Origin: Macrolepiota albuminosa
Taxonomy: Eukaryota; Basidiomycota; Agaricomycetes; Agaricales; Agaricaceae
DNA length: 64,000 nt
Assembly: GCA_027475525.1 (NCBI GenBank)
Contig: JAMWFC010000056.1
Location: 558,001 to 622,000, forward strand
Direction: 5' to 3'
The first letter of the stretch is position 1; each line of letters opens with the position of its first letter. The position numbers and the translations under genes are program-made. Below, piece after piece: positions 45,169 through 54,076 of the stretch. The notes under the pieces were generated by a model. It was not told where the DNA came from. It saw nothing but the letters and a program-made list of their open reading frames with translations, and did not search any database.

Positions 45169-47984
45169 ATGTCGTACCCTTACCAGCGTATGACCAGTGA
45201 GCCGCAGCCCCAGAACCCACAGGGTTCTGGAGGAGGAGGGGATTGCCTCCAGCAAAACATTCAGCAACCTGTAATGATGCCAACTGTGGCGTCGTATCCA
45301 ATGGTGTCCCAGTTTGGGCAGAACCCAGCCCAATTTAGACAACCTCCGCAGTTTTACCTGCCGTTTTTCCAGATGCCATACTTTCCAGAACCAGCTGGTC
45401 CTGGACAGCAGATGGGAGGACAGGTGATGTGGGGTATGCCCATGCCAATGCAGCAGATGCAGACCCAGAGTGCAAGTACACTCCTTTTGGATGAGAAAGC
45501 ACTAACTGCGCCACAGATAGCACCCATGGACGTGGACAATGATGCGGGGTGTCAACAGCAAGAGAAGAGCGAGGTAGTGCAACCTCGACGACAGCGAGAG
45601 AGGACGCCGCCCCCGTGAGATGCATATAGAAGAGACCGGAGGCAATCGCCTCCGAGGAGGCGGGCCTCACAAAATGGTAGGGCGCAGACAAGATGAGCTG
45701 GCAGCAAGGATGCAAAATCAAGGTCAACCCCAACCTTGAACACTGCCTTGACGAGCATCTCTGTCACCTCATTGTGCACCCTCTCCGCGGCGTTTATTGT
45801 ACGCGGAGAAAGGCAAAGGAAAGGAGATCAGGACGCCGTCAGAGGTTCTGGATTCTCAGGCAGAGGCAGTCTGGAGACGGCTCATATCTGCTGGCCAGCA
45901 AGTGCCGCCGGAGTCCATGTTTCTGGCGGATCCAATGGCTCAGGTGGTGATTACAGGCCTGCTTGATGAGATTGTTATGCTGCAACAGCGTAATGACAAT
46001 ATAATCAAAATGTTTACGAATGCCATGAAGAAGCGTCTGTTGTTGTCAGAGGAGCAGCCTGAGGCAAAACGCCTCAGAGCGTGTGCTGCAGTGCCGGAGG
46101 TTGGGGTGCAGGAAGCTGGAGAACTCACTCCGACTCTGGCCGAGTTACATGACGAGCTCGTGGAGGTTGACACTAGTTTACGAGGATTGTCCTCGTCAAC
46201 ACATGCGCCCTCCCAGCAGTCAGGGACAAAGCAGCAAGATGAGGTGGCTCTGTCGGAAGTGGAGTTTGGAGCGGATGTTCTGCGAGGAGCAGACAGAGTA
46301 TTGATGCGTTTTGGGGCAGTGGTGCAGTTCAAAGCACCACTGAGGGCATATGCATTTGCGGTTCCCATAAAGGACACAAGAACGGACGCTGGAGTAGAAG
46401 GGCGACTCCTGACATTAGCTGCACTCGGTCTGAATGAACCGAGCGATGGGAGTGACTATGGGGAGTCATCAGACAAGACCCCCTCAGAAGGAGAGACCCC
46501 CGCTAAACGCCGAGTGTGTTTAGACAAAAAAGGCAAGAGAGAGGCTTGGAGGAAGCACGAGGCCGCCCGGCAGGCGAAGGTCAATAAAGACTGGGAGGAG
46601 CAGGCCACAGGCCGTATTCCTGATGGCCTGGATGTGTTCGTCAGCGGGATGTTGGTAGAGCGGTCGAATTGGTTCTATGGCAGGGCACTTGACTGCCACT
46701 TTTATTACTCCCGGCTCACGAATAGGGTATTTGTGAGCAATGAAGCTTTAGCTGGGAGAGAGGTATTATCATACCTCGAAAGAGCTGGACCATGTAGTGC
46801 CGAGGGGATTCCCAATGAATCCCCAGCAATTGCGAAAGCTCCATGAGCTTTTGCAGAACAAGTTCAAGTCAGTGTCACTATGCACTGAAGCATACTACCT
46901 GTTGCGTGAGTTTCAGCGCATCAGCATTAATTATTATACTATGCTGAGGAATAGGACGATGACTCTGGTGTGTACACCAGAGTACGAACACATTTCGCCT
47001 CCTCTGGACCTTTCCTCCCATCACATGAACATCGTGGTCATGCCGACCCCAGAAGGGTACCTGCAATGGAAGGACCAAGCCAGAAGACCATTTTTTATGC
47101 TTACCAGGTTTGATTCTGAAGGTGTACGTTTCACCTTCGATCTGGACAAACTGGCACAGAATGTACTCTACTTCTGTCGACCAGGAATGATTAATTCGGT
47201 GTATGGCATTGCAGTGGATTGGGTGTACCGCATTCACTGGCGTACTCTGCTGGGACACGCCCTTACGTGTGGACTGTCTCCCTCTGGAAGAGCGCGGGGA
47301 CAATTTGCAAGGCTGTTGGCCTTGATTCTTGTGCGTCCTGGACTGTATCATGAGGCTGTCGCTGACTACGACGCTGCTAATCCCAGCAACTCGTTCATAC
47401 CCATGAGCTGGACTGATGTCCAGTTCTGACCCCCACATTTCAACGCAGCTACGGCTGTCAACATCACCGATGCTGACGTGCTTCATGCCATGATAGTCAA
47501 CCATGTGCTCTTAGAGTGGGTAGACCATGTCTATACCTTCAGTGTGGTCTACCTCAAAAACCAGTTTCTTGCGGCCGCAGCATCCATCAACCATTTCTGT
47601 GAGGTCGACAATGAACGCCATCGTCGACTGGACATCTATGGAGAGCCTCCAGCCATTCCGTGGTGGGACAATTGGCGAGTGCCCACAGACGACGATATGA
47701 TTCGTCTTCACGCATTGCTAGCCCACGAGTCCGCTCAAGGTCATGAGTACCTTGAAAGTGGACTGTACTATCCTGTGGGGATGAATCCCAACCGTTGAGA
47801 TTTGTGGCAACACCGTTCTCGACACGGGCCATATCCCCCATCTCCCTCGCACACTGCCATGTCAGTTCAGGCTCCTACAGCCTCAACATCACCAGGTCCC
47901 ATCACCTCATCATCTTCGGCTAGTGTCAACACTGAGATGAGGATTGATATGGCCAGCGAGTTGTCGCGTCCGCCGTCTGCGTAA
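45169..47984 (+). pseudogene. Extra 3' reading region of the element (ORF3), unknown function, degenerate
   Basis: Between the chromodomain and the right LTR, same strand, about 2.8 kb (roughly 900 codons) in pieces. 45169-45618 is Pro/Gln/Met-rich. 45797-46846 is Glu/Ala-rich and ends in a globular block (GMLVERSNWFYGRALDCHFYYSRLTN). 46797-47984 is a globular domain (MNPQQLRKLHELLQNK, NIVVMPTPEGYLQWKDQARR, Trp-rich) with TGA at 47427 and 47796 but one frame. Stops at 45616 and 45694 are also TGA. Two frame changes separate the three parts. There is no signal peptide or membrane helix, so it is not envelope-like. Similar proteins occur, as far as I recall, as hypothetical proteins in Agaricomycete genomes. 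I cannot assign a function. Confidence 0.6.
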
Positions 47985-48162
47985 CTATCGTAGGTGGCTC
48001 ATCTCTTTTTCAATTCATACTGTCGGTTAACGTTGGTGTTGTATCTTTTGACAGATGACATGGACATTCTTGAGCCGTGGAGGACCGGAGTGCCTCCACA
48101 TTGGACTACTTACTGACCTGGACAAATTGTCCCTCCGTACATAGAGACTGGTTACCAGTCTC

Positions 48163-48173
48163 AAAGGGGGGCA
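48163..48173 (+). promoter_or_regulatory. Polypurine tract of the element
   Basis: A purine run, AAAGGGGGG, ends two bases before the right LTR, where plus-strand DNA synthesis is primed in LTR elements. Confidence 0.7.
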
Positions 48174-48364
48174 TGTAACATATCGTAGTATAGTCAAATA
48201 ATTAATATACCATTATATTAATTATTTATTATTACTTTACATACCAGCTGGCTGCCTTATGTAAGGCAGCCAAGTTTACTGTCATACTTGTAGTACTAGA
48301 ATCGAATACCGATCTGGTTCTGTGGTGTGACCGTAAGGCTAAGCAACTACTTGACTTTGTTTCA
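48174..48364 (+). repeat. Right LTR
   Basis: 191 bp, same TG…CA ends as the left LTR; about five transitions apart from it. Followed by ATACC (48365-48369), the right target-site copy. Confidence 0.93.
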
Positions 48365-48767
48365 ATACCATACCTAACCATATTGCAGAGGCTATAAATA
48401 CAAGCTACTCACATGTTAATTAGCTTCTCAAATGAAATAAAAACAGCACATCCATCCATCCCCCCTTGGGGAAAAAAAAGCACAATTTGAGATGAACTGG
48501 CAATCTGAGTATCCTGACTTTCTAAAAAGGTGACATACCTGACCAAAATAGATGATGTTGTCCTAAGTTTTTCACATTTACACTGCTTCTATTCTTTGTA
48601 TATAAGAATTGCTGAGGTATGACTTCCCCAACCGACGATCGTGCTGCACGGACAGTTTTCCTTTCAGGGAATATTCTCCCTACCCGCAGCACATAACATA
48701 CCGATCGGTATTTGTTCGTCTTTGTTTGTTTTTTTCTCTATTTTATTTTCGACACACAAACAACTCC

Positions 48768-48920
48768 CCTCAGCCAACTACATTATTGAGTGACTGAGGG
48801 GTGAGTACGATAGTGTTTATGTCCGTGCACTAGATATTTACCTGTACCTGTAGACTAAATCTACGTTCACTCTACAGGTAATATAATCCTCAGCCAACTA
48901 CATTATTGAGTGACTGAGGG
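48768..48920. repeat. Two copies of the palindromic CCTCAG…CTGAGGG module, 120 bp apart
   Basis: 48768-48800 and 48888-48920 are near-identical palindromes (core CCAACTACATTATTGAGTGA). Between them an ACCTGTA…TACAGGTAA inverted pair (48841-48880) repeats the layout at 35997-36147 in opposite orientation. Confidence 0.6.
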
Positions 48921-49062
48921 ACTAAATCTACGTTCACTCTACAAGAATTACTGTATATCCAGTTTGTTTGATCCAGTTACTGCGCTTTGTAGAATTTATT
49001 CGCCAACCGCGGAGTTTGAAGCGATACAAGAAATTTCATATCCGAATTGCGACGTGCACTTG

Positions 49063-49753
49063 ATGGCACTCCTCCTGGCGGCACGAAGATGGCTGGGCAC
49101 GACGGGCGTCCGCGGCCTGGCCACTGCCAGCAGCGCCCGCGACAAAGCAACCCACGACATCGCCATGGCCCAGCTCGGCCAATACGCAGTCGCCAACCAC
49201 GCAGCCCGCTCCGTCCCCGATGTCCCCAAGCCTACCACACCCGACGCACAAATCGTGTTCAACATCCCCCCCGCCGAGGACCCCCTATTGCACTACGTTA
49301 CATCACACCTTATGCGCCACGGGCATCGTGCGCGCGCATCCCGCATCGTCTCGAACATCCTCCTGTACATCCATGCATGGACCCGTGCGTCGCCCCTGCC
49401 GATTCTCAGGAAGGCGATATTGGACGCGGCGCCTGCGGTGCGGACGCTGAACCATCGGACTGGAGGAAAGACGACGTACAAGCCGACGGCGCTGTCGGAA
49501 AAAAAGAGAATGTTTTTTGCTTTGAAACATATTAAGGAAGCGAGCAGGGCGAGGTCGGGACGGACAATCGAAGAGAGGATGGCGAGGGAGATGATCAATA
49601 TCGTGGAAGGCGTGGACAGCGAGGCGGTGAAGGCGAAGAGAAAGATGCATGAGTTTGCGACAATTAATAGGTTTGTTCATCCTCGCTTTCTTTTCCAGCC
49701 GCACTTTTACTCATTTCTTTTCTCTCAGGGGTAATGCTCAGACGCGCATCTAA
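49063..49753 (+). CDS. RSM7: Mitochondrial small-subunit ribosomal protein uS7m (Rsm7)
   Basis: Binds the 3' domain of mitochondrial small-subunit rRNA. Exon 1 49063-49670 and exon 2 49729-49753, with a 58-nt GT-AG intron, give about 210 residues. An Arg/Ala-rich presequence (LLLAARRWLGTTGVRGLATA) is followed by the S7 core: RIVSNILLYIHAWTRA, LPILRKAILDAAPAVRT, then HRTGGKTTYKPTALSEKKR and GRTIEERMAREMINIVEG. The C-terminus reads ATINRGNAQTRI across the intron. The start is taken at 49063 because upstream codons lie in the palindromic repeat and lack homology. This gene resumes normal GC-rich coding after the element. Confidence 0.92.
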
Positions 49754-49859
49754 TGCATTTTATCATATAGACTTGAATAATATCCTTCTTTAATGGCTGA
49801 CACCGTTAAATTTCCCATAAATTCACCTAAACCTACTAAAAAAAAGACATATCCCAGAA

Positions 49860-50321
49860 ATGCCCTCTACCAACGTCCCACCCGAAGCGCGTACGCACGC
49901 ACTCCCTACAGCGCTGCACCAACTCCAACACCACCTCTACCAAACCTACCTCTGTCCCTCATCCACGTACACCCAATCCTCCCTCTTCACGCAATACGCG
50001 CCCCTCGCCGTCCTCCTCACCATCTTCGCGCTCCCGCGCTACGTCGACCTCCTCCCTTCCTCCTCTCCCTCCCCACATCTCTGGCAGATCCTTGGGCACC
50101 TCCTCCTTGGCACCGGCGCGGCGCTGCTGGCGCTCAGAGTGTCCATCTGGCTCGGGGCGAGGATGGTCTGGGCGTTTTGTGAGCTTGACCTGGGCGGCCA
50201 CCGGAAGGACTCGACGAGAATGATACAAGGGGAGAGCGCGGACGCCAGCGAGGGTCCCGGTGTACCATTGCAGATGGAGCTCACCCAAGGGAACCTTATT
50301 TTTGGTGGGATGTTTGCGTGA
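49860..50321 (+). CDS. Small putative membrane protein, 153 residues
   Basis: Single exon, C-rich codons like its neighbour uS7m. Two hydrophobic segments are visible (YAPLAVLLTIFALPRYV about residues 45-61, and ILGHLLLGTGAALLALRVSIWLG about 77-99), with a polar C-terminal tail of about 50 residues. The N-terminal 30 residues are His/Gln/Thr-rich. No recognised domain; the clean frame and sustained codon bias support coding. Tail-to-head with uS7m, 107 bp apart. Confidence 0.5.
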   Translation: MPSTNVPPEARTHALPTALHQLQHHLYQTYLCPSSTYTQSSLFTQYAPLAVLLTIFALPRYVDLLPSSSPSPHLWQILGHLLLGTGAALLALRVSIWLGARMVWAFCELDLGGHRKDSTRMIQGESADASEGPGVPLQMELTQGNLIFGGMFA

Positions 50322-51031
50322 TGGCTTTCTCGTTGGTTTACTGTCTCCCGTCTCTCCCCCCCCCTTGTGTATAGTTTGATTTTGACTACAACGTTTGAGC
50401 TCCAGATGAGTGCTAGGCCGTTATAAGCTTAAAGTCCAGCTCTTTTTTATTCTACCTGAAGTGTCAGAGAGACGCAAGACGCGACGCCGATCATGTATCC
50501 TCATTACTATCTTAACCACTTTTCTTCACTCGTAGACAGATCTCGAACACCAACATGGTTCGCCCTTCTAGAAAAAGAAAAAGCAAAAGAAATAAAAGAA
50601 AGTTAAGCTTGCCCGACTCGTGTTCACCACCACACACTAGCCTTTTGGCCTAGGCGATTCAGGTCGAAGGATATCGAGTACTCTACAGGTATGTTAGTCA
50701 ACCAGATACTCTGTACATGTGCAGGGCCGGAGGTGTCACAGTGCTAGTAGAAAATCTTTCCCTTCGTTCTCAAGCAATAATTGCTTGACGACCGCATAAG
50801 TACTTGGCACGCCCGTGTTACTCTCGGCCATGTCGGAATGCCAAAGAGAATCATTACGATCACTTACTTACGAGGATATGTTGGCATGCCAAGAATGACG
50901 AAAATGCCAGTGGTGCGACTACATACACCGCCTTGATTCTTGAGCGATTGTCACCTCATTACTTTATTCACTCATACGGCACTGACACTAAGTATCCCAT
51001 TGCCACTTACATAGTCGTATTCATATGGGGA

Positions 51032-51161
51032 CCCTCAGTCGATTACGCATTGAATTGAGGGCGAGTCGACATTCTACATACAACCAAGACCTGCGTACTA
51101 ACGTAACTACCCCTATACATCTGTCAGGTAGTTACCTAGTCAATTACGCATTGAACTGAGG
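51032..51161. repeat. Two diverged copies of the CTCAGTC…TGAGG palindromic module
   Basis: 51032-51070 (CCCTCAGTCGATTACGCATT then GAATTGAGGGCGAGT) and 51135-51161 share TTACGCATTGAA and the flanking inverted repeat. Related to the modules at 35358-36147 and 48768-48920. Confidence 0.5.
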
Positions 51162-51373
51162 ATAAACTTACTTTTTTTTCGGAGTCTGGTGGATGGGGTC
51201 GACCCCAGGGGTCTCTCTAGTATAGACTTACTTGTATCTGTCAGTTACTCTGGGACATAGGAACACAGGTTCTAACAAGACGTGTATTATTGTGGCCAAT
51301 CTACACGGATCTATGAAGACCGTCGTTACCTCGGATTCGCAGAGGATGTGAAGAATATTAGCGAGCGTGTCTA

Positions 51374-51589
51374 ACATCATCCTACTGAAATTGGTTCATC
51401 AAATTCTTCCAGATATTCATACCGGAAATAATAAGACGATCAAGTAAAGTAAACCACTCAATGGCAATCTTTCATTTTTGGACATCATCCTATCGAAATT
51501 GGTTCATCAAATTCTTCCAGATATTCGTACCGGAAATAATAAGACGATCAAGTAAAGTAAACCACTCAATGGCAATCTTTTTTCATTTT
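51374..51589. repeat. 108-bp tandem duplication, diverged
   Basis: Two units of about 108 bp, the second starting at 51482, with several substitutions and a poly-T length change. The divergence shows a genuine old duplication, unlike the exact 77-bp pairs. Confidence 0.8.
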
Positions 51590-52026
51590 TGGACTATACA
51601 ACAGGGAAGATAGCCGTAAATCGTAATCATACAGGGGGACATAAATGATAGAAACAGGGGCACGCATATGTGTGTGATCGAGTCGACATCAAGTACGACA
51701 ATTTCTTCATCGGTTATGTGATGCATATGCTGGTATGTAAGGATATGGTGGGAATGGAGGAGATAGATCGGGATTCCGCTAAACAGAAAGTGAACTTTGA
51801 AAAAAAAAATGAGACCCAGGCTCGCGTGCAAGTACGGGATGCTACGTATCAAGACCGTCAATCAACGTCATACTACGACACTTGCATGCACAAAAAAAAA
51901 CAACGGAGAGAAAAAGGAGAAAGCGAAGGGATAAGTAGAAAAAAGCAAAGGTGTGTTGAACGCCGGTAATTATAGCCAAGCACGGCAACAACGACCGGAG
52001 AGGGGGAGTGGCGAACTAGCGCCGAA

Positions 52027-54022
52027 TTACCATGATGTGGAGTCGATGCGCGCGCCGCGACGGTGGCGGCGGTGGTGGGACGCGAAACCGCGTTTGCTGG
52101 CGGGGGTGGTAAAGGAGCGTGTGCCATTCGAGCGGGGACGCGCGTGCGAGTGTGAATGGGTTCGCACATGGCATTGGCCAGAGCCTGCGCTGGCCCCACC
52201 CGAAGCGGGTGCTGGAATCTCTGTCGCACCGGCGGCTGGAGGCTTGATGGACGAAGTGGACGTCGGGCGCGCTGTGGTTGTGAGGTTATGTGCCGATGTA
52301 GAGCCGGTGGTTGGCATGGGCGCGAGTGTGGATTGGGATTCGGATTCGGAGCTTGTGGTCGTGGGTTCTTCGAGTGCAGACTCGGATTTCGTGGCTGTGG
52401 GTTCTGACGCAGATTCGGAACTCGTTGGTACGGGCTCTTCGTGTGCAGGTGCGGCAGAGCTGGAACTTGAACCGGAAGAACCAGCCTGGGAAGACGTCAC
52501 TCCGGCGCCAGCAGGGCCACCCTGCGAGGGGGGAGCGAAGATGTCGTTCTGGGCACCTGGGGCTGTCATCAATGAAGAACTTTTGCCATCAGGCCAATGA
52601 CTCACCCTCGATGAATCCGAGCTTTTGGTTGTACCCAGGGGACTTGGGGTGTCCCGAAAGGTCGTTGCCGGACACCTGGACATTGTTCCCGTCAAGCTGA
52701 TTCCAGTAAACCATCTGCTTCGCGCCTTTGGTGCACTTGGACGCATCGTCCTCACACCAGACAGCCGGCTTTGCGACAGCGACGGGCGCGGTAGAGGTTG
52801 CTCCTGTCACTTTGCATCGGAAGCCTTGGTGGTAGATGTTCGGCTGACCGCAACTAAAGTCGTCGTTCATTAAAGATGGAAGGTTGAGTTGAATACACTA
52901 CGGACGTACCCATTAGGGACCCAGCCCCACTATCGATCAGAGTCAAATTGTTAGAAATGTGCTTTTCTCTATTTCGTGCAGTTGAGATGCTTACTGCACA
53001 GATACAACCACCAGGAGGGCACGCAGGGAGGGCGGAGGGGACGGAGTAAGAAGTGAGGCGTTTCCAGGGAGTGCTAAACGTCAAGCAAGGTTAATGACTT
53101 CATGTAATTAGAGTGAAATGAAACCTACTGATGACGAACGCTGAATACGACCAGATTCTCAGACGTCACCTTGGAGAGATCCGACTGTTGAAATAATTGT
53201 CAACTGGGTATGATGTACTATCAATCAAAACATACATACCTGGTAAGAGATAGCAAACGCCGTTCCGGCCGCCATAGTCTCGTTTTGGGTGTGAACTATA
53301 GAAAGATTATAGGTAAGTGATGCAAGTATCGAGGCTGATCGGTTCGAAAGCGCACTGTTCGGATCCGTTATACAATCGGTACTCCCGCGCTAGAAGATCA
53401 ACGATATCAGATCCATTCGAAGAGAGTAGTAAAGGATAGACGTACGAAAGCATCGTTGTGCTGCTGACCATCTACCCAGTCACTTATGTATCGACCATCG
53501 TACGAAAGTGTCGTCGTAGCGCGGTTGGCGGAGATCTCGACAGTGAACTCCTTGCCAGCCGGACTTTGAAAAACATTCAACATGAGCACTGCCAGTGAAA
53601 TCACCTTCTTAGAACTAAACTTACAGCTCGAGGAATTTGCCTTCAGAAGGAGGAAACTGGTCGCACTGTATTCAGGATCAACAGTTGCCCCCAACCAAAT
53701 GCCAACATGACTTACTCCGTCGACGTGATGAACTTCCGATAACAAAGATAAGATATGAACAATTCCCTACAATATAGGGAAAAAATTCTTACACCACCAC
53801 TGACTCTTGGTGAGCATGTACAAAGGTGTAACAGGTGCACTGGCATTCTCGTCGTCGGTCGCTTGAGGCCCCTGAAACAATAGTCAGTGATACAGCCCGT
53901 AGAGTATAGACAAACTGAATTACATTCCGGCAGAACATGCCATCGTGCCATGCCGCCAGATGGGCATTCGTGAGCGCAGCCCAAAGTATGAGGGTAAAGA
54001 TGAACATGAATGAGGAAAACAT
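52027..54022 (-). CDS. AA14 lytic polysaccharide monooxygenase with Ser/Thr-rich C-terminal extension
   Basis: Secreted copper enzyme that oxidatively cleaves polysaccharides; AA14 members act on xylan bound to cellulose in wood. From ATG at 54020-54022 a 20-residue signal peptide ([16 protein letters not shown]) leaves the copper-binding His1 in [11 protein letters not shown]. Exons follow with [23 protein letters not shown], then [21 protein letters not shown] and [31 protein letters not shown]. The Cys-rich block [37 protein letters not shown] and [15 protein letters not shown] is strongly conserved. After a last short intron the tail (about 150 residues of Ser/Thr/Pro/Glu, ending [17 protein letters not shown]) looks like a disordered linker. 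No binding module or GPI signal is clear. At least six introns. Confidence 0.88.
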
Positions 54023-54065
54023 CTTTGAAGTGAAAAAAGATAGTGATAAGTAAAGATAGTGGTAC

Positions 54066-54076
54066 TGTCTTATAAG
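54066..54076 (-). promoter_or_regulatory. TATA-like element upstream of the AA14 gene
   Basis: Minus-strand TTATAAGAC lies about 45-50 bp before the start codon at 54022, a usual spacing for regulated fungal secreted-enzyme genes. Confidence 0.35.

Larger units (their letters stand above)
36867..48364 (+). mobile_element. Ty3/Gypsy chromodomain LTR retrotransposon with extra 3' ORF, degenerate
   Basis: About 11.5 kb as assembled, bounded by 191-bp LTRs (36867-37057 and 48174-48364) and ATACC target duplications. The order gag, CCHC, protease, RT, RNase H, integrase, chromodomain is that of chromoviruses. About 3 kb between the chromodomain and the right LTR holds additional coding sequence on the same strand. 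LTRs differ at about five positions, all transitions, so insertion is fairly recent. The coding part is disrupted by premature TAG/TGA codons and some indels. Seven 77-bp duplications lie inside it and inflate its length by about 540 bp. It is unlikely to be autonomous as assembled. Confidence 0.93.
50322..52026. other. Intergenic stretch with repeats
   Basis: No gene supported. Holds palindromic modules at 51032-51070 and 51135-51161 (TTACGCATTGAAYTGAGG variant) and a 108-bp diverged tandem duplication at 51374-51589. Confidence 0.45.

Noticed and set aside
45169..47984. ORF3 as an envelope gene (endogenous retrovirus-like element)
   Set aside because: No signal peptide, fusion peptide or membrane helix is visible; the composition is Pro/Gln and charge rich.
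48440..48480. CATC repeats followed by poly-A as a retroposon tail
   Set aside because: Short microsatellite with no associated element body; too little to support a call.
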